Position numbers and translations under genes: made by a program
Source of the DNA: Pegea sp. RAD2-039
Taxonomy: Eukaryota; Chordata; Thaliacea; Salpida; Salpidae
Length of the DNA stretch: 64,000 bases
Direction of reading: 5' to 3'
Assembly (NCBI GenBank): GCA_034620365.1
Contig: JAQGEQ010000365.1
Span: 310,001-374,000, forward strand
In this document: positions 32,881 through 45,436 of the stretch, one piece after another
Numbering within the stretch: position 1 is the first letter of the stretch
Layout: each line of letters begins with the position of its first letter
Notes under the pieces: model-generated
Seen by the model: the letters and a program-made list of their open reading frames with translations, nothing else
Told to the model about the DNA's origin: nothing
The model's database searches: none

Positions 32881-34672
32881 TGATACTTTAGACAATTTTC
32901 ATTAAATATGAAATTATTTCATTTTTTTTTAAACTTTTTTCAAAGTTTATTTTTTGAATAAAAATTTGAATTTAAAAAAATTTCTTTTATTTGAAATTTA
33001 AATATTCTTTGACTTTCTCACTAAATTTCATTTCTCATTACGCTTCAGCGATTATTAATGAATTGAGTTACTGGTTGAGGTGCGAAGAAAAAACTTTTAT
33101 TGAATTTCAAACTTACAAGTTGTTTAAGTTTTTTGAAAAACGTGATTACTACCGATGAGAGGTACAAGCAGCAAGATATTCGGGTTTTGCTGACTCAGGA
33201 GCTTCTACAGAATTACGTTTTGTGTTTAACAAATTTTAGTGATTTAAATGAAACTTGAAACTCATGGTTTCAGTTTAAGTCTAAAAATTTCATTGAAAGT
33301 AAATAATAAAAAGTTTTTAGCAGATTATAAAAAAGTTGATAAAACTAAAAATTGATTAATTCAAATCATCAAAACTATCAGATAACTAATTATAAAGTAA
33401 TGATCTTTCAAACAAAGATTTTTAAAAGATCAAAATGTAGTCTGGAAAAAAGTATTTGGATGACAGTTGAAACTGAATTATCTATTTTTTCTAACTACAA
33501 AAACTCGTGTTGTAAATAAATCACAAATTTAAGGGACTACATTTGAAGATTACTAAATAACTCAAGCATAAGCTTATTATTGTTGAAGTTCTGCTTTTGA
33601 TTAGTCACTTCATGAGCCATTTAAACATTCAATCTTGAATAACAGACCGGTTTCAATACCTTAAAACAACAAAATCTTAACTAAACTAAAACGCAACTAA
33701 AACTAATAAAGATTAATTTCTTTGTTGTTTGTTTAGGTCGATTGTTATTTTATTTTTCAAAATAGTTAAATTAGCCGAACGTCTTTTTGTAACTTTTTTT
33801 CAAATGAAGAAAACTTTTTACAACGATGAAATCTAATTATTCATACTTCAACCTGTTTCACTTCAGCATATACATTTTCATTACTAATGTCTATTATCTC
33901 TACAATAGTACATTTCATATCTTCTTTGATAGCATTCATATTTACTTTTAAATCATTATTAAACTCAAGACATATTATATTTGATTCTTCAATACGTCAA
34001 CAGCTTCAATTTTGATTTCTAAGTTTTTGATGTTTAATAGAAAAAGTTTTACATTTGCACAATTTATGTCTTTTACTAATAGATTTGAAAATGTTTGGAA
34101 CTATCAAAATACAAGACACATTTTTCACATCACTTATAAAAACTTGTTAATACACACATAAGTACACATAAGTCTTACAAACACTCTATCATAAAACCTT
34201 ATAAATACAAGCGAAGCCAATTAATTAACTTAATACGCACATAAGTACACATAAGTACACATAAGTACGATATCAGATTACACTTGAAAAAACCTTATAA
34301 ACACAAATGCAACCAAATAAACTTTTTTCATTTTCTAATTGGTTAGAAATTAAACACAGATAATGAAAACAAATCATTAACTTCCTATATCCTATTTAAT
34401 TTTTTAGTTATTTTTAGGCTACTATTTCTCTTGCATCCAATTTAAAAGCATTTAAAAGAGCAAAAGGTTGATATTTCAGATTTTGACTATTTTTAAAACA
34501 GTTTATTTGTTTATTTGATATTTTCAAAATTTCCTCTGTAACCTGTATAAGGTAAACAACCACTGGACCCGCATTTTCTTTTTTCACATCCTCTCTATAC
34601 ACAATTGTAATTAGCATCCTTTCAGCCCAAGATATCAATTTACAGAAGCCCATCATCAAATCTCATAAGCGT
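32881..34672. other. Intergenic, no gene supported
   Basis: A+T-rich DNA. A minus-strand open frame of about 80 codons near 34,414-34,659 is not supported by similarity or by a splice context I can recognise. A small tandem repeat lies at 34,150-34,270. Confidence 0.45.
34150..34270. repeat. Short tandem repeat ACACATAAGT
   Basis: Two clusters of a 10-bp unit ACACATAAGT (about 34,150-34,170 and 34,238-34,268), separated by unrelated sequence; the motif CCTTATAAAYACAA also recurs at about 34,198 and 34,292. Confidence 0.6.
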
Positions 34673-35140
34673 CAAAAAGACAATTCTTCTATCACATTAG
34701 GTATGTTCTTCAACGTACGGTCGATTATTAACAAACATTTTTCAATTGAAAGCTCTTTTGCATTCCCAAGATTTCACATTTGTTTTTATTATTGAAACTT
34801 GGTTGAAACCGTTTTATCCTGATTCTTTTCTGGTTGACGGTAATATTTTTTTGTATTTTCCGTTGTGACAGATTGTATCTGTATCTGGTTGTAGAGATCT
34901 ATCTCGAATTCGCTAAAGGGTTTGATTCTGTCCCACACAACAAGCTCATTACTGTATTGATAAAATTAAAAATCAACAGCTCTATCTTAAAATGGATTGA
35001 AGATTACTTATCAGGTAGAACCCAACAAACTCGTGTAGAAAGATTTTTATCTACTTCTAGTCAAATCACTAGTGGTGTTCCTCAGGGTTCTGTTCGGGGT
35101 CCCTTCTCTTTTTAATTTTCATTGAAGACCTCATCACAAG
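34673..35140 (+). mobile_element. LINE family 1 relic: endonuclease end and RT fragment
   Basis: Around 34,700-34,845 pieces of an APE-type endonuclease can be read (NVRSIINK; FTFVFI.ETWL; PDSFLVDG). A reverse transcriptase piece follows at 34,890-35,115: a degenerate motif A region (KGFDSVPHNKL), ILKWIEDYLSGRTQ, then SGVPQGSVRGP. The distance between them is far too short for a whole element, so it is internally deleted as well as mutated. The endonuclease part is 90% or so alike to 51,658-51,800. Assignment to the same family as the 3' ends at 1-1,110 is inference. Confidence 0.8.
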
Positions 35141-35690
35141 ACAGTATAACATTAAGGAAAAAAGTTATAAGCTCAGAATGTGTGGGCTAGATTCTGAGCT
35201 GCCAATTCGTAGACCAGTTTTCTACAGTGTGTAGTGCAGTTTGAAGTGTTGAAAGATTACAAGATAATAGCTTGATATCAACTACATACACCAACACTCT
35301 GACATCATCTATTGCTACACATTGAAAAACCTAATGGTAAAGATAATTTAAAAAATAATGTTTCACATTTGACTGAAAATGAATTTATTTGGAATAATAA
35401 AAACCAAAAAAATTTAGAATATTATAAAAAGTTTGAACTCAAACTTTCACAAAAAACTCAATTAAATCTCTAATTGTTATTTGAAGAAGATCAAAATATT
35501 TTTGTCAGAAATTTAATTTTAGAACTGAGATCACTTTTCATATCTAGAGTAGGTTAATTATTCTAAATTTTTACAAAATATCTAATTTCTTTAAATTCTG
35601 CAACATATTATTTTGCTTAAACGTTTTTTAATTAACTAGAAAATAAAATTTGTTTTGACAATTCAAAAATAATTTAGAAAAAATATTATT
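35141..35690. other. Intergenic, nothing firm
   Basis: It contains some richer sequence at 35,160-35,240 of unknown origin, perhaps more LINE debris, then A+T-rich DNA. Confidence 0.35.
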
Positions 35691-35964
35691 GAAGTCAACT
35701 AATTTTAAAATAATTATCTATCTTCTTTTTATAAGCCAGGCGTTTTATATCAGAATCAAAACGATATTCTTTCATTCGATATTAAAACTTTAAAATATTT
35801 TTATTAATTATTAAAAATATATTCTTATTTGTATATTTCAATATATTCTAAAGTATTCTTAATTTAATAATAAAAAATTTGGTTTTATTCCACAGGTAGC
35901 CTAACAATTTCTTTTCGAGCTAATAGTTGTCAATTGACAAATTTTAAGTTTTCAATACAAGAAA
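35690..35964 (+). promoter_or_regulatory. Duplicated promoter region of insulin-like gene 1
   Basis: It is closely similar to 40,365-40,740 upstream of the second gene, the right copy holding about 100 bp extra at 40,450-40,555. Shared marks are TTTTTATAAGCCAGGCG (TATA-like) and the 5' UTR with CACAGGTAGCCTAACA and GTTGTCAATTGACAAATTT right before the ATG. CACAG before GTAGCC could also be an intron end. Confidence 0.6.
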
Positions 35965-36575
35965 ATGTTGTTGAAGTTGGAACTCGTTCTCGTTTTAGCA
36001 ATGGCTTCTGTTGTCTTCGGTCAGAGAAATGAAATGATTTTGAATATTTGTCAAAATAAGCTCGTTGATGAACCATTTAGTATTTGTAATTATAACTTTC
36101 GCGACTTATTTGGTTGTGTTTGTAAAACTTCTAACAGCAAATACGGACGAGAAATTTATGATAATTCGCAAGCTGGTGAAAGTATTAGACGATTTCTTAC
36201 GTTAACTTGTAAAAATAGTAAGTTTTAAATTTATTAGAAATCAAAGTTGTATAAACAATAAATCTAAAAAAAAGTTAATAGAATTTAGTAAAGGACGAAA
36301 TAGAATAAAATTATTTCACTTTTTAACTCTTGAATAACAGAATATTGAATTTCAGAACGAAGTATTGCTTATGCTGTATTCTTTCGTAATATTTTTAAGC
36401 ATCCACAATTCGAGTTTATCAACTTCTGCAACTACAAGGAGGAGAGAGAGTAAATATTTCTATTAATATTTACAAACGATTTATTTATCGATTTTGTAGA
36501 AGGAAGTTTAGAAGACTTGCGAACAAATGCTGCTTCAATGCCTGTACTAAAAGAGAAATCCTAAATGATTGCTGA
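35965..36575 (+). CDS. Secreted cysteine-rich prohormone, insulin-like candidate 1
   Basis: Exons 35,965-36,217, 36,356-36,449 and 36,500-36,575 give 140 residues. Residues 1-20 are a signal peptide ending VVFGQ. Ten cysteines follow. The last four, C126, C127, C131 and C140 (KCCFNACTKREILNDC), have the CC-x3-C-x8-C spacing of an insulin A chain and finish the protein, as in insulin. C41 and C53 are spaced x11, as in an insulin B chain, with hydrophobic residues between, but an extra cysteine (C51) sits there too. Basic sites KR at 85-86 and KFRR at 118-121 lie where prohormone convertases would free the A chain. By this reading it is a secreted peptide hormone with two extra disulfides. It could instead be an unrelated disulfide-rich protein; the FGCVC motif recalls secreted phospholipase A2, but spacing does not fit. 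Confidence 0.6.
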
Positions 36576-37164
36576 TGTTTCAAGATTAGAAAATAAATCT
36601 GTTATTTATATAGATGCTTTAAAAAAATAATTTAGTTGATTATTTCGCGCAAAAATTTGTAAATAAAAGTTGCAATTAAAAAATGAATTTTGATTAAAGA
36701 CAGAAATAGAAATTAAATAATTTGCAGAATGAACATTTAAAAAGGAAATCATAATTTTTACTTTAAAAAAATATATAAAAAATAAAATTGTTTGTAAATA
36801 TGTGTTGATTTTACTTTTCGAAATTTTATAAATATTATCTGTGATTGGATTTAGTTAATATTTATTAAATAAACATAAAATTGACAAATTTAAACAAAAA
36901 ATATCTTAACAAAACCTTATAAATATTCGCTGCGATTTTAATTTGGATTAATATTTATTTAATAAATATAAAGTATTTATATGAAATTGATCAATTAAGA
37001 TACTCCGGTCTTTTATATGAAAGTTGTTTTACAAAACAAAGCTTTTATTTAAGACTTATCTATATCTTTAAGTTAATTTATAAATTGTAAACAGTTTAAT
37101 TACAAACAGATCTAAATTTTATTCCTAAATAAGATTCTTCTAAGATAAAAAAGATTATTTGTGC

Positions 37165-37215
37165 ATTAATGAAAGGTGCTCTATTCAGGCACCCTCCTTT
37201 GCGTTAAATAAATGA
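37165..37215 (+). mobile_element. LINE family 1, very short 3' end
   Basis: GGTGCTCTATTCAGGCACCCTCC and TTTGCGTTAAATAAATG match the extreme 3' end of the copies at 1-320 and 54,960-55,190. The GGTGC..GCACC pair can form a small hairpin. Confidence 0.6.
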
Positions 37216-38477
37216 TTTTCTTTCTAAAAATCTTGAAAGTTATACCCTTATTATTATTTTGTTTTTGGATTTTAAATCTTTTAAAGTTTACTAAAAAATT
37301 GGATTATTTTTTTGAACAAGGCTTTCATTTTTTATGGTTATTAGCACAACAAAACTTAAAATACTTAAATTAGGATAATTAAAAGAAAACGAATAACGTA
37401 TTTTTTAGATATTAAATAAAAAATTGTTGTTCATTAAATAAATGGTTGTAATTCAAGTTTAATTGTCGATAAAGTTTCAAATTTCTTATAAAAGTGAAGA
37501 TGAAGTTGTTTTCGAAGCTTTACATTAAAATATAATTTGCTGAAAATCAAAATTCTTATAATTTTTTCCACTTTATATTTAATCTGTTGACAAATTTCAA
37601 AATTAATTCTTTTTTTCATGAGGAAGTGTTTTCTATAAATTAAGAAAAATGCTTCAATTCATATTTTCAGCTAGAAATACAAACCTTATAAGTTTTTTTT
37701 TAAATAACATTGAAATCAAAATTAGGTGAAAATCAAAAATATGTTTTAAACTTGTATTAAATTTTTTACATTTTGAAAATATCTTAGATCTCGTAAAATT
37801 TAAACCAAAAGAAATTCTTTGCTTTATGATGGTTAAAAAGAAAGTTTTTAAAATAATTTCTAAATAGATTTGAGTTTCATATTAAAAAGTAGTTTCAACA
37901 AAATTGATTTTATTTCAGATTATTTAAAAATATTTAAATAGAAGTTGTAAGATCTCCTAAACTCAGATAAAAACTTTAAAATGATCTTTGTGACTCTTAA
38001 AAGTTCACAATTATTGAATCTAATATTTTATAAATCTTTATGATATTTTCAAAATTTGGTTTAAAAATCGATTATTAAGATTTTCCAAAAACTGTTAAAT
38101 TGATAATTACGTAGAAAACATGAAATTATTTACAATCACTAAAGACATATTTTTAGACATCTAAATACATACTTTAACCACAAGTTCTAGGTGACAGTTT
38201 AACAATAATAATTTATCAATTTAACAAACACAACGATATACTAAAATATTAAATTCTTTAATAGCAAAAAAATACAATCTAAATTTTATAAACTAAACAA
38301 AAATTATTTTTATCATTTTTTATTTTTTAGCTATTTAATTCAGAAAAATCATTTTAAAATCGAAACTAAATCAATTGATAATTACTTTTCCTTAAAAAAT
38401 ATTTTCTGGTGTTGACGCTGAATAAATACCTCTAATTTAAATTGTTCATGAGCTACTGTTATTTCGTAAGAAAATAA

Positions 38478-38600
38478 ATTCTGGTGTTTTAGGCGGCAAA
38501 CAAACTGTTAAATAACAAAATATTTTTGGAACTTATTCAAGTGTGTCATAAAAATACCGGTTTATTTGAACTACTTTTCAAATGATGCAATCTCAAATTA
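38478..38600 (+). repeat. Direct duplication, left copy
   Basis: It begins TTCTGGTGTTTTAGGCGGCA and is almost identical to 39,665-39,790 in the same orientation; other similarity is not seen around them. Confidence 0.85.
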
Positions 38601-39664
38601 TAAAAGCTTTCAAGACTGGTAAGCTACAATAACTATAACAGATTAAGTGAATTAATTAGATAAATAATATTAAATAAATTAAACTGGTTATTAAAAGTAT
38701 AAAAGATAGATATTTTAAGTACTTCAAATGAAATATGTTTTAAAGAATTTATGATGATTGCTTTGTATTAGAAACGAAATATTTTAGTCGGAAAAGTAAA
38801 ACAAACTCCACTTGTTGAAGTTGACACTAAAAAGCTGCCTACCAATTAATTATACTTTTAATAAAATAGAAGTTCTACAATATTAACCAGCTCTTGAAAA
38901 ATTATAATAAACAGTTTAGTTTAAGAAATGTAAATTAGAAAATTAAATATTAGTTTTCAACTCTTTTAAGAATAATTAAAAAACTTTTAAATTTTAAACT
39001 GTTGATAAAAGTTTCTATTTACGAGTTGCAGTTAAAGAATTTGACATTTGATTTATAATCAAGCATTTTTTTGCTTTAAATTTGTGACTGGTTTTATTGA
39101 GATCTGTTGAAACTAAATCCTAAAAGATATTTATTTTGTAACTAAATATAAACTCCGAGAAATCTGTGATTCCAGAATAAAATGAAACAATCAACTACTT
39201 TTACTTTTACAATGAAATAAATTTCATAAATACATATTACATCTTTTGTTAATAATAATTTGCTTTTGCTTAATGAAAAAAATTAGAATTGTTTTATTTT
39301 TTAATTCTTTTAAATACTTTTCTTTAAAGTAATCTATCAGAGTTTAAAAAAATAATTTATAAAAAGAAAGAAACCACGAACAATCATATTTATAATAATA
39401 AAATATAAATATTCGATTTTCAAATTATTAAAATGTAAGAAGCTGAGACGATGTTTATAATTATTATTAATAAAATTTATATTTAAATTTCATCTTGAAT
39501 ATTTTCTGGATAGGACTCAGCTGAATATGTAAGAATCAAAATGATTATTTAGTTTATAGAATCATTTAAAAAATCACAATTATCGAAAAGTAAATGATAA
39601 AAAACCTCAAAATATTCCACCAAAGTTTCTAAGATCTCTAATCACATGGAATGTAACTCCCAGA

Positions 39665-39790
39665 AATTCTGGTGTTTTAGGCGGCAAACAAACTATTAAA
39701 TAAGAAAATATTTTTGGAACTTATTCAAGTGTATCATAAAAATACCAGTTTATTTGAACTACTTTTCAAATGATGTAATCTCAAATTTAT
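39665..39790 (+). repeat. Direct duplication, right copy
   Basis: Second copy of the 38,478 repeat, sharing the blocks GGCGGCAAACAAACT and TTTATTTGAACTACTTTTC. It may be a remnant of the tandem event that doubled the prohormone genes. Confidence 0.85.
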
Positions 39791-40364
39791 GATATACTTG
39801 AATACATTCCTATTGAAAACACAAATTTAATTAAATTTCATTTTATAAATAACTTAAATAAGATTATTTTAAGAAAATATCTTTCAATAAATATTAAAAT
39901 CAAATTGTACATCAACATTTTTAAATTAAAATTTGGTTTAAATTAAAGATTGTTTTTAATTTTTGTAACTTTTTCATTAAAATAAATGTTGTTAAAACGA
40001 TATTCTTATTTTAGCTTAAGTGATTTCTAATTATATTAAAAATAGATCTTTAAATATTTAAGTGTTTCAAAATAGATTAGGGGTAAAGATAGAAAAATAT
40101 TATTTCAATCACTTAATTACAAAGTAATTATGAAGCTCTCTATAAAACCAAGATTTTTGATATCAGCTTCATACTACAACTTTCTGTATCATCATTAGTA
40201 TCTACAACTTGTAAAAGATGAAAGACTTTTATGGAATCAACGACAAAAAGACTTCTTTTATTTGAGTTAAAAATTTTTACTTTCAATCAATATTTCAATT
40301 ATTATCAGAATTTCAATAATTTTACTTTTATTCTTTTTTTATTTTTATTGATTCAAAACTAATA

Positions 40365-40740
40365 TTATTGATGTCAACTAATTTTAAAATAATTATCTAT
40401 CTTCTTTTTATAAGCCAGGCGTTTTATATCAGAATCAAAACGATATTCTTCCAATCGATCTAAAATCTTTTTAAAGATTTATCTTATATCTTGATGAAGA
40501 TTACTTTTTTAGTTTCTATTTAAATCTTAAAATAAACTTTTCGTTTTATAATCGATATTAAAACTTTAAAATATTTTTATTAATTATTAAAAGTATATTC
40601 TTATTTGTATACTTCAATATATTCTAAAGTATTCTTAATTTAAAAATAAAAAATTTGGTTTTATTCCACAGGTAGCCTAACAGTTTCTTTTCGAGCTAAT
40701 AGTTGTCAATTGACAAATTTTAAGTTTTCAATACAAGAAA
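40365..40740 (+). promoter_or_regulatory. Duplicated promoter region of insulin-like gene 2
   Basis: Counterpart of 35,690-35,964, with the same TATA-like TTTTTATAAGCCAGGCG at about 40,405 and the same leader before the ATG. An extra segment at about 40,455-40,555 separates the two halves. Confidence 0.6.
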
Positions 40741-41300
40741 ATGGTGTTGAAGTTGGAACTTGTTTTCGTTTTAGCAATGGCTTCTGTTGGTTTCGGTCAA
40801 TTACTTCAAATGCGGCGGGATATTTGTCATTCTTACCCCGCTGATGAACCTTTTAGCATCTGTGGTTTTGGTTTTTATGATTTATATGGATGCATCTGCA
40901 CTACTTCTAAAAATAAATATTATCAAGTATTTAATGAGAACTCTCAAAGAGGTGAAGAAATGAGACGGTATCTTCATCTTTCATGTCCAAATAGTAAGTC
41001 CTAATTTTCAAATTATTCTATCAATTATTATTTCGTTTCAAGGACGAAATACTGCAAGTGCTAGAGGCTTTCATCGAATTTTTAAGCTTCCAACATCAGA
41101 ATTTGTCAACTTTTGTTTACAATATTATCAAAGACAGTAAGAGGGACTTTTTAATTGTTTTTTAAATTTGTGTAATTTGTAATTACAAATTTATAAATGA
41201 TAATAATTTATTTATCTTTTTCAGAAGTAACTTTCAAGAATTAAGCAGCAAATGTTGCACTAATGCTTGTACTAAAAATGAAATATTAGCAAAATGTTAA
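40741..41300 (+). CDS. Secreted cysteine-rich prohormone, insulin-like candidate 2
   Basis: Exons 40,741-40,993, 41,043-41,136 and 41,225-41,300 have exactly the lengths of the first gene (253, 94, 76 nt) and again give 140 residues; only the introns differ. The signal peptide ends VGFGQ. All ten cysteines align; the C-terminal KCCTNACTKNEILAKC keeps the CC-x3-C-x8-C pattern, and C41-x11-C53 is kept with the extra cysteine (YGCIC). The basic site at 85-86 is RR, but the furin-like site before the A-chain region is lost (QRQSNFQ), so processing may differ between paralogues. Coding sequence is more diverged than the promoter. Expression and function are unknown. Confidence 0.6.
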
Positions 41301-42525
41301 TCTCATTTTTATGATTGGAAAATATTCGTATAAAGAAGAAATTTCATTTCAATCATCTTCATATTATTCTATAAAACTTATTAACAAATTATTAAATCTA
41401 ATATCTAATAACATATTTTGTAAATAAAAGATTTACTCAAAAAAACTTTGGAATATTTTCATAGAAAAATTTGTTACAAGAAAACTGAGAAATCTTTAAA
41501 TAGTTTTGAAATATTGAGGAACTTTTATTTGTTTTTGAGAAGGTTTTAAAGAATTTTAGTTTTCTAGAAATTAATTCAATTCTTTAAAATGAGTTTTTTA
41601 AGACATTCGATGAAAATTCAATTTTAAATTTATAAAATTAGAGATGAATTATAACAATATTTTTAGCTTGATTATCAAATTATAAAAAAATGGTTTTAAT
41701 CAAACGTATAGAATGAAATTGCTGTTTGTGGAATGAAACAACAAATATTTAAATCAATATTTGAATGAAAATATTCAAAAATAAATAATTTAAGTTTTTA
41801 GATTTCAGAATCGTTGTTTAAAATTGAACAAAGTAGAAAATACAGATTTTGACATAAAAAGTAATTTATGAAGTAATTTATGATTGTCTATAAACCAATA
41901 ATAATTTTTGATAGAAGAACAAAAGTTGTGAATATTTCAGAAATTTAATATTCAGCCAGAGGAGGTCTTCGTATAAAAACGGATTTAATCTTCGTGATCT
42001 TTTTAAGATAAAAACTTCTTTCAGATAAAGAATTTAATTTAGGAGAGGAGAAGTTTCAATAATTTCTAAATATTTCTTGTATTGAACGATTTGAAGGTTT
42101 AGTATGAAGTTTGTGAGTTGATTTTAACTCTTTAAAGATGAAGATGTCTCAAAGATGCTGCAGATTTTGATAAACTTTTAAACATTTAACTTTAAACTGA
42201 TTCGATTGATGAAGTATTTAGAAAAATTAAGAAATAATAATTGCTACAAAAATATTTGGATTTGTAAACAAAGTAAATCTATTTTCTCATTTAACTATGA
42301 ATCGGATTTTTCTTCAAGATTAGATCAGCCCTTATTTGATTCATATTTTTTTCAAAAATCTCATGTTCTGATAATCAATCAGCAGATGAACTGAACTTTA
42401 AGGTGGACGAGAAGTGAATGGATTATTTGCAGCAATTTTTAGGAAAAATAAATTTTAGTCGTTTTTGGTAAATTTATAATAAAATACAACAATGAAAAAA
42501 GTTTTATGATAAAAAGAAAAAAATG
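41301..42525. other. Intergenic, nothing recognised
   Basis: A+T-rich DNA between the prohormone gene and the tRNA cluster. A small open frame near 42,206-42,394 has no support. Confidence 0.5.
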
Positions 42526-42597
42526 TTCCTACACCGGGAATCGAACCCGGGCCGCCTGGGTGAAAGCCAGGAATCCTAACCACTAGACCATATAGGA
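42526..42597 (-). tRNA. tRNA-Glu (anticodon UUC), copy 1
   Basis: 72 bp. Read on the minus strand it starts TCCTATATGGTCTAGTGGTT and ends in TGTAGGAA. Anticodon loop CTTTCAC, T-arm GGTTCGATTCC. A T run follows the 3' end on the minus strand, a polymerase III terminator. Confidence 0.97.
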
Positions 42598-42723
42598 GGA
42601 TAGTATTAATTGTTATCTTGTGTAACTCAGAATGTTTTCAGAAAATATAAATTTTAGTCATTTTGGTAAATTTATAATGAAATACAACAACAAAAAAAGT
42701 TTTATGATAAAAAGAAAAAAATG

Positions 42724-42795
42724 TTCCTACACCGGGAATCGAACCCGGGCCGCCTGGGTGAAAGCCAGGAATCCTAACCACTAGACCATCTAGGA
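42724..42795 (-). tRNA. tRNA-Glu (anticodon UUC), copy 2
   Basis: Same as copy 1 except that the acceptor stem reads TCCTAGA, placing G6 opposite G67. That mismatch may weaken it. The flank on the 3' side (AAAGTTTTATGATAAAAAGA) is shared with copies 1 and 5, so they arose by local duplication. Confidence 0.92.
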
Positions 42796-44012
42796 TTTTG
42801 AGAGCAAATAGCTTTTTTATACCAATCCAATATCAATCATCTATAGTATAATAATTAATTAATTTATATAAATATATTTATTTCACAACTGACATTTGTT
42901 CAGTGAATTCGTTGAAATGTTCCTGTTGCAACGGTGTAATGAATTAAAATTTATCTACAAACTTTATAATCAGATTTTCAAAAACTTTAACGATAAACAA
43001 TCAGAATAATTTAAAATAAATTATCAAAATTTCTTCAAATTATTCAGTTTATGAATTTACATCTTAATATCAGTCTTTGTGGCATCTTCTGTTGATGAAG
43101 ATCATGAAATCAGAAGATAGATCTTCAAACAATTTTTGAAGCTCACAAAGAAGATTTAGAATTTAATGATAAAAATAATTAAAAAAAAATCTAAAAATTT
43201 TTGTGATTTTGAATTAATGATGAAAGGATTCTTTTAAATACTACATCTTGAAAAATGATAAAAATCAAAGATTGAAAAGATATCGAAACTTATGAGATTT
43301 GTAGATAAGTTTAATTATCAAAGTAAATTATTTGCTTACAAAACCAATTAAACAAATTGTATTTGGTAAACAAACTCAAATATTTACTTCAAACAAAAGA
43401 AATAGAAATAAAAAAGTTTATTTGAAATTTTATTTCAAAACAAATTTGTTGTAAATATCAAATAATTAAAAAATATACAATTATTACAAATTGAAATATT
43501 ATTTGCTTTTGTTAGACTATAACAACAACTCAATAATTATTATATTTTAAGTTTATTTCTAAAACAAAATCTAAATAATAATTACAAATATTCAAACTTA
43601 TTTAAATCAAAGCACAATTTTAAATAAATTTTATATCAATAAAATAAATAATTTTAATTATAATAATATTAATTATCTTAAATAATCAATTAGATTAGTA
43701 ATCCAATAACATAGAATTCAAGAAAGTAGAAAATGAGAATATAACTTTTACAAATATCACAATCATTTTCAGTATACTAAAAAAACTTAGAAAAATAAAA
43801 GTTGAAGTCAAAAGATTTTTTAAAGAAAATTAAAATTTTAAGAAGAAATTGAATCTATATTTTAGTTTCATTTTTAAAGATTTTCATGAAATTGAAGAAC
43901 ATTAAAACTTGCTTCTGTTGGTAAAGTTGTTTTATTTTGAATGAAGAAACCCATAGAGAACATATTAGATATTGCGATCTTTCAAATAGTCTTTGAAATT
44001 AAATAAAAAATG
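42796..44012. other. Spacer in the tRNA-Glu cluster
   Basis: A+T-rich DNA, no gene. The last 150 bp before 44,012 resemble sequence near 44,990-45,085 and 45,680-45,740. Confidence 0.45.
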
Positions 44013-44084
44013 TTCCTACACCGGGAATCGAACCCGGGCCGCCTGGGTGAAAGCCAGGAATCCTAACCACTAGACCATATAGGA
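44013..44084 (-). tRNA. tRNA-Glu (anticodon UUC), copy 3
   Basis: 72 bp, identical to copy 1 in the mature region. The 3'-side flank (TTTGAAATTAAA) is shared with copy 4. Confidence 0.97.
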
Positions 44085-45089
44085 GGACGGTTACTTTGAT
44101 CGTTTACAAATAGAGATTGCGATGGAATTGATAGGAGAAAGTTTGGTTTACTCCTTTAAAAAAGCTTCCTACTCCATTGGTTCTTATTGAAACTGTTTAA
44201 TTCTGAATGAAGAGCTTCTGAGGTTGTATTTTGATGGAGAAAATATTCTATGAAGTTAAGATGACAAAAAACATTAAATATTTCAAACAATAATACGAGA
44301 TGAAAAAAGGCATCGATATTGAGTTTGTAGAAGCGTTCTTCGTATGAATAAAAATGCCACATCTAAGAAAAGCTTTTGTGGTGAATGATCTTTTGTAAAA
44401 TGAAGTTTTCATACGGAGAAGTTGAACTCTAATTTAGTAGATTTAAGAATTTCAACAAAGTCCAAATATTTCTTGTTTTGAAAGAGATGAGAATTTGGTA
44501 GAAATTTAATGAATAAGTTTGAATTTTTAGGTCTTTAATGACCTGATATTGGCATTCCTTTGACTTGCTTCGGTCTTAAACGGTCTTAGAAGTATGCCAG
44601 GGGAGAAATTATAGAGATCCAGTTGTTGTTCATGCAGCAGGATTCCACATTCCACGCCAACAAGGTTTCATGTATCATTTGATGACAAGCTCACTTTGAG
44701 ATGTTAATAAAAATTTTGACTATTAGAAACTTTTTACTTCGAATTGCTGAAAATGTTGATGAAAATCTGAATAATTTAAATAGATTTTTTAATCAAGTTA
44801 ATTATAGCAACTGTTGAGCTTAGATGCAAGAAAAGAATTAAGTTTCATAAAATTTCACTAATTATCTTAAACTAAAACAGACTCTAAAAGTTATTTATAA
44901 ATTGACGAAAACAAATCTTAAAGAATAATTTTCAGCTTTCATAAAAAGTTGACTTTTATATCGAGTTTTGTTTCTTAACTTAATTCTTAACTTAGTATCA
45001 TTTTCAAAGATGTGTTTGATTTTTAATAAAGAGACTTTGAGAACATATATACGATCTTTAAAGTATTCTTTGAAATTAAAAAAAAATTG
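44085..45089. other. Spacer in the tRNA-Glu cluster
   Basis: No gene. At 44,575-44,695 a less A+T-rich piece can be read as RNYRDPVVVHAAGFHIPRQQ and is echoed at 62,140-62,190 (see findings). Confidence 0.45.
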
Positions 45090-45161
45090 TTCCTACACCG
45101 GGAATCGAACCCGGGCCGCCTGGGTGAAAGCCAGGAATCCTAACCACTAGACCATATAGGA
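45090..45161 (-). tRNA. tRNA-Glu (anticodon UUC), copy 4
   Basis: 72 bp, identical to copy 1 in the mature region, with a T-run terminator on the minus strand. Confidence 0.97.
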
Positions 45162-45436
45162 GGATAGTATCAGTTGTTATCTTTTTTATTTAATATTTTA
45201 GATAATATATGCATTTATCATAATTATTATGATTATTAATTACGATCGAAATAGCTTCAAACAATTTATTTATTTTTTGCTTCTACAAAAGTATTATAGA
45301 GTAAATACAAAAGTATTTTTTCCTAAAACTTTCAAACTGAAAATGTTTTCAGAAAAAATAAATTTTAGTCGTTTTTGGTAAAATTATAATGAAAAACAAC
45401 AACGAAAAAAGTTTTATTGATAAAAAGAAAAAATTG

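Larger units (their letters stand above)
36576..40364. other. Intergenic between the two prohormone genes
   Basis: Almost 3.8 kb of A+T-rich DNA without a gene. It holds a short LINE family 1 end (37,165-37,215) and a direct duplication (38,478-38,600 and 39,665-39,790). Confidence 0.55.

Noticed and set aside
34414-34659. An 81-residue minus-strand frame
   Set aside because: Somewhat balanced composition, but no recognised family and no supporting exon; kept out as a gene.
35965-41300. Secreted phospholipase A2 for the cysteine-rich pair
   Set aside because: FGCVC/YGCIC recalls its calcium loop, but the glycines, the HD catalytic pair and the spacing to the CC motif are absent.
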